Assembly (NCBI GenBank): GCA_022791495.1
Contig: JAAVZE010000031.1
Span: forward strand, 1 to 33,393
Length of the DNA: 33,393 bases
Reading direction: 5' to 3'
DNA from: Eubacterium sp.
GTDB lineage: Bacteria > Bacillota > Clostridia > Lachnospirales > Lachnospiraceae
Of the stretch, positions 1-8,017 are shown one piece after another; positions within the stretch are counted from its first letter, which is position 1; each line of letters starts with the position of its first letter. The notes under the pieces were generated by a model. The model was given only the letters and a program-made list of their open reading frames with translations. It did no database searches and was not told the DNA's origin. Both the position numbers and the translations under genes were made by a program.

Positions 1-89
1 ATCGGATAAATACCAGCAACTTCTGTGTACGCATACGCGACATGAGCAGCAGCTGTATTTCCATCCATGGATTGTTTTGCTCTAGCCAT
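1..89 (-). CDS. nifJ: Pyruvate:ferredoxin (flavodoxin) oxidoreductase, N-terminal fragment
   Basis: Only the first 29 codons lie in the window; the gene runs off the left edge. The reverse strand from the ATG at 89 reads MARAKQSMDGNTAAHVAYAY and continues with a TEVAGIYPI stretch. This matches the very conserved start of pyruvate:ferredoxin oxidoreductase (DGNxAAAHVxYAxxxVxxIYPI), the domain I that binds thiamine diphosphate. The enzyme oxidises pyruvate with CoA to acetyl-CoA, CO2 and reduced ferredoxin, the central step of clostridial fermentation. An AAGGAGG ribosome binding site at 101-107 supports the start. It is transcribed divergently from the GntR/ABC operon. Because only 29 residues are visible, a related 2-oxoacid:ferredoxin oxidoreductase cannot be fully excluded. 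Confidence 0.85.
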   Translation of the reverse strand, partial: MARAKQSMDGNTAAAHVAYAYTEVAGIYP

Positions 90-150
90 TTTTATAGAAT
101 CCTCCTTATTTAATTTAATAAATCATTAAAATTTATTATCATTAGCTATC

Positions 151-179
151 ATTTTATCACTATCCCTTTAAAAAGTAAA
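151..179 (-). promoter_or_regulatory. Predicted sigma-A promoter of nifJ
   Basis: On the minus strand a -35 hexamer TTTACT (174-179) is separated by 17 nt from a -10 hexamer TAAAAT (151-156). It lies about 60 nt upstream of the nifJ start, leaving an AT-rich leader. Assignment rests on hexamer match and spacing only. Confidence 0.6.
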
Positions 180-193
180 GGCATAATCCGGTA

Positions 194-215
194 GTTCTTG
201 TCGAATTATAAGAAC
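194..215. repeat. Inverted repeat between divergent promoters
   Basis: GTTCTT (194-199) and AAGAAC (210-215) form a 6-bp inverted repeat with a 10-nt spacer. It sits between the outward-facing -35 boxes of nifJ and the GntR operon, so it could be an operator for either gene. The short arms make a chance occurrence possible. Confidence 0.3.
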
Positions 216-229
216 ATTTCTGATTTTCC

Positions 230-258
230 TTGACAAAGGAAAACTTATGTTGTATTAT
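230..258 (+). promoter_or_regulatory. Predicted sigma-A promoter of the GntR/ABC operon
   Basis: A consensus -35 TTGACA (230-235) and a -10 TATTAT (253-258) are separated by exactly 17 nt. This is one of the best promoter matches in the window. The -10 lies inside the left arm of the palindrome at 252-285, so occupancy of that site should block RNA polymerase. Confidence 0.8.
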
Positions 259-285
259 TGTGTTAATCAATTAATACAATAATAC
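252..285. promoter_or_regulatory. 34-bp operator-like palindrome overlapping the -10 box
   Basis: The left arm GTATTATTGTGTTAAT (252-267) and the right arm ATTAATACAATAATAC (270-285) are complementary at 15 of 16 positions, separated by CA. The site covers the -10 hexamer and the expected transcription start. GntR proteins bind as dimers to such palindromes and YtrA-subfamily members usually repress their own operon, so the protein encoded from 363 is the likely ligand. Binding is inferred; the symmetry is seen directly. Confidence 0.7.
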
Positions 286-304
286 ATTGATACAGCATGC
301 AGCT

Positions 305-323
305 TACCCTTAAGAAAAGGGTA
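305..323 (+). other. 5' leader hairpin of the GntR operon
   Basis: TACCCTT (305-311) and AAGGGTA (317-323) form a perfect 7-bp stem with a 5-nt loop in the untranslated leader, about 27 nt before the ribosome binding site. No T-run follows, so it is not a terminator. It may protect the 5' end of the mRNA; this role is a guess. Confidence 0.35.
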
Positions 324-362
324 GCAGCGTCTATGACTATCTAAATTTAAGGAGGTGAATCC

Positions 363-737
363 ATGCTATGGGAACTGACCAATGACAGACCCCTTTATAT
401 TCAACTGATCGAGCATATCAAGCTTTTGATCCTTTCCGGTGAATATAAAGCAGGTCAGCCATTCCCTTCTGTCCGGGAACTGGCGCTTACTGCTAACGTC
501 AATCCAAACACGATGCAGCGGGCTCTCGCTGAACTGGAGCGGGAAGGGCTGCTCATCAATGAGCGGACAAATGGAAGAAAGATCACAGGTGATACTTCCA
601 TGATACAGGCCATGAGAGAGGATCTGGCAAATGCCAAACTATGCCGGCTAAAAGAAGAGCTGGGAAGGCTTGGTTTTAACAGTGAAGAACAACTGGCTTT
701 TATCACCTCTCAGTGGGACTGCTGTTCTACAAAATAA
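363..737 (+). CDS. GntR-family transcriptional regulator, YtrA subfamily
   Basis: This 124-aa protein is a one-domain GntR regulator. The N-terminal winged helix-turn-helix (about residues 8-75) contains the family hallmarks PLYIQLIEHIK, PSVRELALTANVNPNTMQRA and LEREGLL. The short C-terminal tail (about 45 residues) lacks the FadR, HutC or MocR effector domains, which fits the YtrA subfamily that controls ABC transporter genes. The ATG has a strong AAGGAGGTGA site 4 nt upstream. It is the first gene of an operon with an ATPase and a permease, behind a promoter overlapped by a long palindrome, so autorepression is likely. Known relatives (Bacillus YtrA) respond to cell-wall-active peptides. 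The inducer here is unknown. Confidence 0.9.
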   Translation: MLWELTNDRPLYIQLIEHIKLLILSGEYKAGQPFPSVRELALTANVNPNTMQRALAELEREGLLINERTNGRKITGDTSMIQAMREDLANAKLCRLKEELGRLGFNSEEQLAFITSQWDCCSTK

Positions 738-789
738 ATGTGTTCCGTGGCTTAGTACACGGGAAGGAATGAAAGAATGGAGGATTATT

Positions 790-1485
790 ATGATATTATT
801 AGAGACCAAAGGGCTGTCTAAAAAATTTGGCGGCTACACAGCGCTCCAGGACGTGGATCTCACACTGGAATGTGGAAAGATCGTTGGTCTGCTGGGACCA
901 AACGGCAGCGGCAAAACCACGCTGCTGAAACTTCTCAATGGACTTCTGTCTCCTACCAGCGGAACCATCACCATCGGAGGCTATGGACCTGGCGTCATTT
1001 CCAAACAGCATGTGTCCTATCTGCCAGACGCCAATTATTTTCCGCGCTGGATGAAGGTAAATAATTTGTTTGAATACTTTACGGATTTTTTTGCTGACTT
1101 TCAGCAGGACAAAGCCGAAGATATGCTGAAAAAACTTGACATCGCCACCACCATGAAGCTGGCTCATATGTCAAAGGGAACACTGGAAAAAGTTCAGCTG
1201 GTTCTCGCCATGAGCCGGAATGCCAACCTCTACTGTCTGGACGAACCCATTGGAGGCGTGGATCCCGCCACCAGAGATTATATTCTAAATACGATTGTGG
1301 GAAACTATTGTGAAAATTCCACGGTCATCATCTCAACCCATCTGATCGCAGACGTGGAGAACATTCTGGATGAGGCTGTCTTCCTTCAAAATGGACAGAT
1401 CCGCCTTCATCAAAGTGTAGATGAAATCCGGGAAAAAGAAAATAAATCAGTGGATGCACTGTTCAGGGAGGTATTCAAATGTTAG
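790..1485 (+). CDS. ABC transporter ATP-binding protein (YtrB-like)
   Basis: This is the nucleotide-binding subunit of an ABC exporter, expected on the inner face of the membrane with the permease encoded next to it. Motifs are Walker A GPNGSGKTT (residues 36-44), a degenerate signature MSKGTLEKV in place of LSGGQ, Walker B LYCLDEP, and an H-loop in IISTHL. The degenerate signature is common in ABC-2 type exporters of the BcrA/YtrB group. The ORF track opens at 670 inside the regulator gene, but the ATG at 790 has a GGAGG 6 nt upstream and starts the domain at its normal point, giving 231 aa. The substrate is unknown; defence against cell-wall-active peptides is suggested only by the GntR-ABC arrangement. 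Confidence 0.9.
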   Translation: MILLETKGLSKKFGGYTALQDVDLTLECGKIVGLLGPNGSGKTTLLKLLNGLLSPTSGTITIGGYGPGVISKQHVSYLPDANYFPRWMKVNNLFEYFTDFFADFQQDKAEDMLKKLDIATTMKLAHMSKGTLEKVQLVLAMSRNANLYCLDEPIGGVDPATRDYILNTIVGNYCENSTVIISTHLIADVENILDEAVFLQNGQIRLHQSVDEIREKENKSVDALFREVFKC

Positions 1486-2279
1486 GAAAATTAATTAAAC
1501 ACGAATTCAAATCTACCTATCGGATCTTTGTCCCCATTTATATCGGGCTGGCGCTTCTTATCTCAGCAGCCTGCCTGTTTATCCAGCTGCTGAAACATTA
1601 TAACTCGGCACCTCTCACCATTATTTCGGGATTCGGGATCATTCTTCTTGTGTTTGGCATTATATTTGTCTTTATTTCTCCGTATATTTTCCTAAGTATG
1701 CGCTTTTACAAAACAACTGCCACCAGGGAAGCATATCTGACCTTTACGGTTCCTGCCAAGACGCATGAAATCCTGCTGGGCAAATTCATCGTCTCCTACG
1801 CATGGACAATTATAACCATAATCCTGGCTTACTTTTCCGTTACCATCCTCGTTGCAGCCGGAGGTGCTGATATAAAAGATATGTTTCACTTTATATTTAA
1901 CGGAAGCAACGAATTAATGGCGATTCAGATTTTTTCTTTTCTGATCTCCTTCGCGCTGTCAATCCTGCAGATCTTTACCGCCATATCCTTGGGACAGCTG
2001 GTAAGAGATCACCGTATCATCGCCTCTCTGGCCTTTTATGCGGCCCTTTATACAGTGCAGCAGATCATCAGTATCGTGGCAATTCTGCCATTTATGATCA
2101 CAGAGATAAGTAAGGATATCTCCACGGGTATGGACACCTTCAGTACGTCTCTGGGCACGCAGACAGGCGGCTTACCAGTCAATATATATTTACTCTCCAT
2201 TATTTTAAGCGTTGTCTTCTCTGTAGTATTTTTCTTCCTGTCCAATTATATTCTGAAGAAAAAACTGAATCTGCTGTAA
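1479..2279 (+). CDS. ABC-2 type transporter permease
   Basis: This 266-aa protein is a polytopic membrane protein with about six hydrophobic segments: near the N-terminus (FVPIYIGLALLISAACLF), two in the first half, two in the middle and a last one before the basic tail KKKLNLL. It overlaps the ATPase gene by 7 nt, so translation is probably coupled and the two proteins form one transporter. There is no accessory or signal domain. I recognise the general ABC-2 permease pattern, not a named family. A bidirectional terminator 20 nt downstream ends the operon. Confidence 0.8.
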   Translation: MLGKLIKHEFKSTYRIFVPIYIGLALLISAACLFIQLLKHYNSAPLTIISGFGIILLVFGIIFVFISPYIFLSMRFYKTTATREAYLTFTVPAKTHEILLGKFIVSYAWTIITIILAYFSVTILVAAGGADIKDMFHFIFNGSNELMAIQIFSFLISFALSILQIFTAISLGQLVRDHRIIASLAFYAALYTVQQIISIVAILPFMITEISKDISTGMDTFSTSLGTQTGGLPVNIYLLSIILSVVFSVVFFFLSNYILKKKLNLL

Positions 2280-2299
2280 AAGGAAACAAAAAACGTATT

Positions 2300-2331
2300 A
2301 AAAAAGGATTCCTCAAAGGGAATCCTTTTTT
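2300..2331. terminator. Bidirectional intrinsic terminator
   Basis: AAAAAAGGATTCC (2300-2312) pairs perfectly with GGAATCCTTTTTT (2319-2331) around a 6-nt loop. Because A-run and T-run flank the stem symmetrically, it can stop both the plus-strand ABC operon and the convergent minus-strand transcript ending at the NUDIX gene (2386). Confidence 0.85.
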
Positions 2332-2385
2332 AGCCCGAAGGCGCTGATTTCAACCTGCCTCTGACTTGTGATTTTTCAACAAGAT

Positions 2386-2844
2386 CTACCTTATCCCGAT
2401 CTGCTGGTCACTCCACATACACTCTCTTTTTAACTTCTGGTACTCCTTATAGCCCCGTTCGAGGATCTGCCGTTCATTGCCAAACTTAAGCAGATGGTAC
2501 GCCTCATGAAATTTATAAAATCCAGCATCATAAAAATCTTCTTCTCTCTGGGGATGGCAGGAAAAGCTGTCCGTCTGCATCAAATACCAGTGTACATTTT
2601 TCTCCACCACATCATCCGGCACATTAAAACTATAGTTGCTGGAACCTATATATTTTACGATCCTGCCAAACACTCCGCTTTCTTCCTGAACTTCCCGAAA
2701 GGCAGTCTCTTCAAATTCTTCTCCTGCCTCTACTGTTCCCTTGGGAAGCACCCATCCATCATACCGTTTTTTATATTTTTTGTACAACAACAGAATCTTA
2801 CCTTTAAAGATTACAACTCCGCCGCAGCTGACGATCTGACGCAC
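2386..2844 (-). CDS. NUDIX hydrolase
   Basis: This 152-aa protein carries a full Nudix box at residues 36-58 (GTVEAGEEFEETAFREVQEE followed by SG), matching GX5EX7REUXEEXGU. The glutamates bind Mg2+ and position the diphosphate for hydrolysis. Nudix enzymes cleave nucleoside diphosphates linked to other groups (mutagenic NTPs, Ap4A, ADP-sugars, capped RNA). The exact substrate cannot be read from this sequence. The start is a GTG at 2844, preceded by GGAGGG. It lies 20 nt after the PBP gene and probably shares its transcript, although a functional link to cell-wall synthesis is not evident. Confidence 0.88.
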   Translation of the reverse strand: MRQIVSCGGVVIFKGKILLLYKKYKKRYDGWVLPKGTVEAGEEFEETAFREVQEESGVFGRIVKYIGSSNYSFNVPDDVVEKNVHWYLMQTDSFSCHPQREEDFYDAGFYKFHEAYHLLKFGNERQILERGYKEYQKLKRECMWSDQQIGIR

Positions 2845-2864
2845 GCAGTTTCCCTCCTTCCAAT

Positions 2865-4262
2865 CTAAAAGTATGCATCGAATATCTTTCGCGCGATGGG
2901 AACCGCATGGGCACTTCCGGTTCCCGCTCCCTCAACAATGATACTTACTACCAGCTGTCTTTCTTCCTTTTCTGCATATCCTACAAACCAGGCATGGGAA
3001 TCCGTGGATCCCTCCTTAAACTGTGCTGAACCAGTTTTGCCTCCCGCTTTATAACGGCTGGTATTTAACGCTGTGGCAGTGCCGCTCAGCACCGCCTCTC
3101 TCATATATTCTTTCAGAACTTTTGCCTCCTTTTTGGTGATTGGTGCTGCCACTTCAGAAGGTTCCTGTTGTCTCACCACATTGCCATAAGTGTCCTCGAT
3201 ACGATCTACAAGGTAGGGTTTCATCAGCTTACCTTCATTCAGAACAGCCGATACCAGAAAAGAATTCTGCAGGGGCGTTGTCAGGACCGTTCCCTGCCCG
3301 ATGGCCGCCTGCATGATATCACCCTTCCCCTCCACATTGGCAGCATCAAACCGGGATGATTTCTGCTCCAGCTCCTTGATGGGCAGTGTCTTATTGTAAT
3401 ACAGGGAACTACATAGACCATTCCAGTCGGAGGCATTCAGCCCCATACCGATCTGGGCAAAGGCGGCATTGCAGGACTCAGAAAATGCCTTTTTTAGTCC
3501 AATAGTTCCATGAACCTCATGCCCATAACAGTTAATCGCATCTTTCCCCTTGCCGATGCTGCCGGTACAGGTATAACGAAATTCTTCATAACGGCTGGTT
3601 TCCCTCATATACTCCAGTGTGGTATAAAGCTTAAAGGTGGATCCCGGCGGATAAAGCCCCTGGGTCGCCCGGTTGTACAGAGTAGAATCATCGTCGTTGT
3701 CCCGGATCAGCGCTTCCCAGTTCCGGTCCAGCTGATTCGGATTATAAGATGGCTTTGACACCAGGGCAAGGATTTTTCCGGTGGAGGGCTCTGTTACCAC
3801 CACGGCGCCACGCCGGCTGCCCAGGGATTCACTGGCGATCTGGGATAACTTTACATTTAATGTGGTGACCACATTGTTTCCAGGATTTTTTTCTCCCTTC
3901 AACTCATTCAACAACCCGGTCAGAGGATTGATTCCTGTGGTCAGCATCGTATACCCTTCGGAAGCCTCCAGACCCGTCTTTCCGTGACTCACCCGCCCTA
4001 CCGCATGGGCAAGCAGTTCGTTATAAGGATACACTCTTTTTTCATTTCCTTTACTGTCTGTTTCTGTTTTTGCCAGTACCTTTCCCTTATCTGAGAGAAT
4101 ACTTCCTTTTTGGATCCTCTCTGCTAAAAGCTCCTGTCTCTTATTTTGCGGATTATTTAGAATTTTATCCGTGTCTCCCATCAAAAACCAGATCACATAG
4201 GAAGCCATAAAGACAAAAAGAAACATAAAAATATAGGTGACGGCAGCCATTTCCCGGTTCAT
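2865..4262 (-). CDS. Class B penicillin-binding protein (peptidoglycan transpeptidase)
   Basis: The protein has a short cytoplasmic tail, one membrane anchor (VTYIFMFLFVFMASYVIWFL) and an extracellular transpeptidase domain that cross-links peptidoglycan stem peptides. All three active-site motifs are present: STFK (S208-K211, nucleophilic serine), SCN (263-265) and KTGS (409-412). There is no glycosyltransferase domain, so it is class B and depends on a SEDS polymerase, here the FtsW-like protein encoded immediately upstream. I chose the ATG at 4262 (465 aa), 13 nt after the ftsW stop with GGAG close upstream. The track ORF begins at a TTG at 4346 with an AGGAGGAG before it. That start adds 28 very basic residues but needs a 71-nt overlap with ftsW in a purine-rich tract where SD-like sequences arise by chance. 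Confidence 0.9.
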   Translation of the reverse strand: MNREMAAVTYIFMFLFVFMASYVIWFLMGDTDKILNNPQNKRQELLAERIQKGSILSDKGKVLAKTETDSKGNEKRVYPYNELLAHAVGRVSHGKTGLEASEGYTMLTTGINPLTGLLNELKGEKNPGNNVVTTLNVKLSQIASESLGSRRGAVVVTEPSTGKILALVSKPSYNPNQLDRNWEALIRDNDDDSTLYNRATQGLYPPGSTFKLYTTLEYMRETSRYEEFRYTCTGSIGKGKDAINCYGHEVHGTIGLKKAFSESCNAAFAQIGMGLNASDWNGLCSSLYYNKTLPIKELEQKSSRFDAANVEGKGDIMQAAIGQGTVLTTPLQNSFLVSAVLNEGKLMKPYLVDRIEDTYGNVVRQQEPSEVAAPITKKEAKVLKEYMREAVLSGTATALNTSRYKAGGKTGSAQFKEGSTDSHAWFVGYAEKEERQLVVSIIVEGAGTGSAHAVPIARKIFDAYF

Positions 4263-4275
4263 CCGTCTCCGTTTC

Positions 4276-5655
4276 TTAACCTCTGTTCCTGGCTCTTCTC
4301 TTCCCCTCTCTCTTTCTTTTTCCTTCGCTCTTTCTTTCCTCCTCAAGGCTCTCCTCCTCTCTTCCGTTCAACACATACATTCCCTGAATGATACCGAATA
4401 TAATGATCGTGGTCATGATGGAACTTCCTCCATAACTGATCAGAGGCAGTGTCACTCCGGTGGACGGAATAAATTTGGTCACGCCTCCCACACATAAAAA
4501 CACCTGAAAAATAAAAACTACGCTGAGACCAAATGCCGTTAATTTATAAAATTGTTTTTTCATTTTCATGGCAATATTGACAAACATGATATAACTACTC
4601 AGATAAACCAGGATCAGACAGATGGCAAATACGCCGCCCAGCTCCTCGGAAATCGCAGAAAATACAAAATCACTCTCCACCACCGGCACACTGGAAGGTA
4701 GCCCTTTTCCCAGTCCCATGCCGATAAATCCTCCGGTACCAATGGCAAATAATGACCTCGCCACCTGGTATCCCTCATTTTCTATCGTCCCCCAGGGATC
4801 CTGCCAGGCCAGCACACGGGTCCGCACATGAGCAAACAACCGATAGGCGACCACTGCCGCCAGGGCGCCTCCTCCCAGTCCGGCTCCCAGATACGCCACA
4901 TTCATCGTCGCAACATAGAGCACCATCACATAAGTAATAAAGTAGATCAGCGCAGCACCAAGATCTTTTTCTGCCACAAGGATAATGACATGGACCGCCG
5001 CCACACCGGAAATCAATACAATATGCTTAAATTTCGTACTCTTCGCCAACAGCGAAGAGATAAAAAATACATACAGAATCTTCACGAATTCTGAGGGCTG
5101 GATGGATACTCCTCCAATGCTGATCCAGTTTTTAGACCCCCATTTTTCCACTCCGATGACAAAGACCAGAAGCAGAAACAAAATCCCTGCCAGAGCATAC
5201 TGCCATCCCAAACGTTCTAAAACGCCAAATCTCTCAATAAAAAACGGAACAAAAATACATAATACCATGGCAATAGCCGCCAGCACCAACTGATGAATGG
5301 CATAGCGGTAGGAAAGCCTTCCCAATATGATAAATCCCACCATCATGCACATCATCATATTATTCAGGACAAGTTTGGACAACCCCTTGTAGCACACCTG
5401 ATAAATCTTGATAAAGATAAAATAAAACGCAAGCTCCGCCAGCCATAAAAAAATATATACCAGAGACATATTTTCCATAATCAGCAGCAGACTCATCACC
5501 GTGTGCAAAAGAACGGTAAGGGTTCTCTGAACGGCAAATACCCGGTTCTGCCTGGCTCTGTCTTTGCTGGCAAATGCCCGGTATGCATAAAAAGTATAAA
5601 TACCAAACACCAGAATGATCACATATCTGGCAAGCTCTACGATAAAAAGCTCCAT
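4276..5655 (-). CDS. FtsW/RodA/SpoVE-family peptidoglycan glycosyltransferase (SEDS protein)
   Basis: This 459-aa polytopic membrane protein polymerises lipid II into glycan strands. Family hallmarks include SIQPSEFVKI, EKDLGAALI, a GLGKGLPSSVPVVESDFVFS stretch with the catalytic-site aspartate, EELGG, and the C-terminal STGVTLPLISYGGSS. About ten hydrophobic segments are visible, with two extra N-terminal helices compared with minimal FtsW. The C-terminus ends in an unusual E/K/R-rich tail (about 35 residues). The start ATG overlaps the end of the U32 gene by 19 nt, with only a weak GGAG nearby, so translational coupling is likely. Its partner PBP follows directly. Sequence alone does not separate a division (FtsW), elongation (RodA) or sporulation (SpoVE) role; zapA nearby favours division. 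Confidence 0.92.
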   Translation of the reverse strand: MELFIVELARYVIILVFGIYTFYAYRAFASKDRARQNRVFAVQRTLTVLLHTVMSLLLIMENMSLVYIFLWLAELAFYFIFIKIYQVCYKGLSKLVLNNMMMCMMVGFIILGRLSYRYAIHQLVLAAIAMVLCIFVPFFIERFGVLERLGWQYALAGILFLLLVFVIGVEKWGSKNWISIGGVSIQPSEFVKILYVFFISSLLAKSTKFKHIVLISGVAAVHVIILVAEKDLGAALIYFITYVMVLYVATMNVAYLGAGLGGGALAAVVAYRLFAHVRTRVLAWQDPWGTIENEGYQVARSLFAIGTGGFIGMGLGKGLPSSVPVVESDFVFSAISEELGGVFAICLILVYLSSYIMFVNIAMKMKKQFYKLTAFGLSVVFIFQVFLCVGGVTKFIPSTGVTLPLISYGGSSIMTTIIIFGIIQGMYVLNGREEESLEEERKSEGKRKREGKRRARNRG

Positions 5656-7916
5656 TGCTCCAAAACCTCTCTTACCTCTTCTGTATCTTCCGACCGGAAC
5701 TGTATTTCCGGGATCTCTGCCAGACCCTCCGGCTCATGCCATCCCGGATTTTTTTCATATATTACATTGTAACAGTAATTACAATAATTTACCACCGTAA
5801 AGTCATCTTTTTTCGGTGTGCTGATTTCCAGCTCCCGGCTCATGCCCTCCGGACCAGAACACCTGCCCAGTTCCAGACTGGCACAGCCTTCTGTGGTCAT
5901 AACCGCTGCTCTTCCATATGCCATATAACTATGCCTCCGCAGTCCCAGCCGGTCATAAACCCTGCCTGCCCTGTGGTTCCAGAAATAGAGTTCCGGACCT
6001 GCGATCCACTCCCTTTTCTGATCCCAGAGCTGACCCATAACCGGAAGCGCTTCGATGGAAGACAGGACGGCTCCGGCGCATTCCGGACCCTGAAAACATC
6101 TGGCATACTCTCTCCATAGATCGAGAAAATGGGATTTATTTTTTTCACGTAACACTCTGGGAAGGGAAATGTAAAACCTAAGTTCACCCGCTTCTTCTGC
6201 CAGTCTGTTCCATTCTTCCGGCGAAAACTCCTCCAGCGGGAAATGCAGTCTCGTATTAGTAGCATTTACCTTTGAAGCATTTTTTACTCCCTCTATCTGC
6301 CGGAAATCTGTTATCTGTATCAGAGTAAACTGTTCCCCGCAGAAAAGCTCCCCACAGGTTTCTTTATTTTCCTCACCAACTGGAATCTGTTCCGGTTTAC
6401 ACTCTGCCTTCCGGTAACTCTGTTCCAGGATCTTTTGTTCCAGAATTTGAAATGCCTGGCGACGCAGACCGGCGATGCTTCCCAGAGGTACAAACAACTG
6501 CTCACTCACGGCCAGAGCCAGATCCTCAAATATAAACTGGCTCTCCCCGGTTTTTTTTAAACGTTTTTCTATATCTGTAGAACTTACTGGTTTTCCCTTT
6601 GCCCTTTCTGCCACAGCTCCCTCCAGCTGACAGGATAAATCTCTAAAGAACAACTCCAGCCTGACCGGTTCACCACAGACTGCCCTGAAAATTCCCCGGA
6701 TAGGAACCTTCGTATTTTTCCTGCCATGTTCGATGAGGTCATCAATCTCCATTAACAGCTCATTGTTCCTGGTACGATACACCTTCTGACCTGCCCGCAG
6801 CTGGCTTCCTTTTTTATAACGTGCCCGCACCTTTCCGTATTTCGGAACTCCTTCTTTTAGCGTGTATTCGTAAACACTGCCTCCCTCCTCGTCCCGGAAC
6901 TCTACCACGTCCTGGGGATGAAGGGTGATTTCCGCCCGGTACTCTGCCATATCTTTATTAACAGCCAGCACCGTACCCGCCAGAACACCATAATGACTGT
7001 TTTTGCTGGGGAATATGATATTCTTTTTCGATGGCTCAAATAAATATCCCCTGGTAAATCCTCCCCGGTTATAAATATCTGCCAGCCTCTGCATATCCCT
7101 GTTTAGTTCTCTATCATCTACGGGTATACCAGAAAGGCTGGCATCGGCATAGGTCCGGTAAAGATACGAAGTATAGGCGGTATAGGCAGGTTTTTTCATC
7201 CGTCCCTCGATCTTAAATGAATCCACCCCCGCCCGGATCAGCTCTTCCACCTGTCCCAGTGTACACAGATCCTTCGGGCTCAAAAGATATCCTGCTTTTT
7301 TTCCCTCTGCCTTGTAAGGCAGCCGGCAGGGCTGGGCACACATGCCGCGGTTACCGCTTCTGCCACCGATCACCTTACTCATCAGACACTGCCCGGAATA
7401 GCAGTAACACAAAGCACCATGGACAAATACCTCGATCTCCAGATCCGTTACCTGCCTCATCCGGGCGATCTCCTGGATGGACAGCTCCCGTGCCGGCACG
7501 ATTCTTGTCACCCCAAAGGGTCTCAGAAGATTGGCGCCCTCCCCTGTCAGGAGAGTCATCTGGGTACTGGCATGTATATCCATCCCTGGAAAATACTCCC
7601 TGATTAAATCCATAACCCCAAAATCCTGCACGATCACCGCATCCAGCCCGTGTTCATACAGAGGTCGGATCAAATCGTACAGACTTCCTTCCAGCTCTTC
7701 TTCTGTCAGAAGGGTATTTACCGTGAGGTAAATCTTTTTTTCGTGCAGATGGGCAAAATCCAGTATGCGGCACAACTCTTCCACATCTGGATTCTCCGCA
7801 AAGGCCCGGGCCGAAAAACGGCTTGTCCCGGTATAAATAGCATCTGCCCCTCCATATATTCCTGCATAGATAGCTTCCCGGGATCCACCCGGCGCCAGAA
7901 TCTCAATCTTTTTCAT
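5637..7916 (-). CDS. U32 peptidase-family protein, long form (probable RNA hydroxylation enzyme)
   Basis: The 759-aa protein starts with the U32 pattern LAPGGSREAIYAGIYGGADA. It contains the family signature EVFVHGALCYCYSGQCLMS at residues 162-180, with further cysteines at 193 and 197 (GMCAQPC). U32 proteins were first called collagenases, but characterised members (TrhP, RlhA) hydroxylate tRNA U34 or 23S rRNA C2501 using prephenate, and the cysteines are thought to hold an Fe-S cluster. The length of about 750 aa and the extra C-terminal half resemble RlhA-like, DUF3656-containing members rather than the 300-420 aa TrhP type. The ATG has GGAG 7 nt upstream. The gene overlaps ftsW by 19 nt, and no functional reason for that coupling is obvious. 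Confidence 0.85.
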   Translation of the reverse strand: MKKIEILAPGGSREAIYAGIYGGADAIYTGTSRFSARAFAENPDVEELCRILDFAHLHEKKIYLTVNTLLTEEELEGSLYDLIRPLYEHGLDAVIVQDFGVMDLIREYFPGMDIHASTQMTLLTGEGANLLRPFGVTRIVPARELSIQEIARMRQVTDLEIEVFVHGALCYCYSGQCLMSKVIGGRSGNRGMCAQPCRLPYKAEGKKAGYLLSPKDLCTLGQVEELIRAGVDSFKIEGRMKKPAYTAYTSYLYRTYADASLSGIPVDDRELNRDMQRLADIYNRGGFTRGYLFEPSKKNIIFPSKNSHYGVLAGTVLAVNKDMAEYRAEITLHPQDVVEFRDEEGGSVYEYTLKEGVPKYGKVRARYKKGSQLRAGQKVYRTRNNELLMEIDDLIEHGRKNTKVPIRGIFRAVCGEPVRLELFFRDLSCQLEGAVAERAKGKPVSSTDIEKRLKKTGESQFIFEDLALAVSEQLFVPLGSIAGLRRQAFQILEQKILEQSYRKAECKPEQIPVGEENKETCGELFCGEQFTLIQITDFRQIEGVKNASKVNATNTRLHFPLEEFSPEEWNRLAEEAGELRFYISLPRVLREKNKSHFLDLWREYARCFQGPECAGAVLSSIEALPVMGQLWDQKREWIAGPELYFWNHRAGRVYDRLGLRRHSYMAYGRAAVMTTEGCASLELGRCSGPEGMSRELEISTPKKDDFTVVNYCNYCYNVIYEKNPGWHEPEGLAEIPEIQFRSEDTEEVREVLEQWSFLS

Positions 7917-7938
7917 CCTTACTCCTTTTTACGTGTAA

Positions 7939-7964
7939 CTAGTTCGACGACGACGTAGAACTAG
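7939..7964. repeat. Inverted repeat in the U32 leader
   Basis: CTAGTTC (7939-7945) and GAACTAG (7958-7964) are perfectly complementary, separated by 12 nt containing a GAC triplet repeat. It sits between the zapA terminator and the U32 ribosome binding site. No T-run follows on either strand. It could be a regulator site or a 5' hairpin of a read-through transcript. Confidence 0.45.
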
Positions 7965-7996
7965 AAAAACGGGAATCCGGCAACACCGTTTCCCGT
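7965..7996 (-). terminator. Intrinsic terminator downstream of zapA
   Basis: On the minus strand ACGGGAA pairs with TTCCCGT, with an additional inner CGG/CCG pairing, followed by a T5 run. It lies 22 nt after the zapA stop and should separate zapA from the U32-ftsW-pbp operon, at least partially. Confidence 0.75.
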
Positions 7997-8017
7997 CTGT
8001 TTGCATGCATCAATTAT

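Noticed and set aside
670-789. Upstream start of the ABC ATPase at 670
   Set aside because: The extension overlaps the GntR gene, has no family similarity and no ribosome binding site, while ATG 790 has both GGAGG and the correct domain start.
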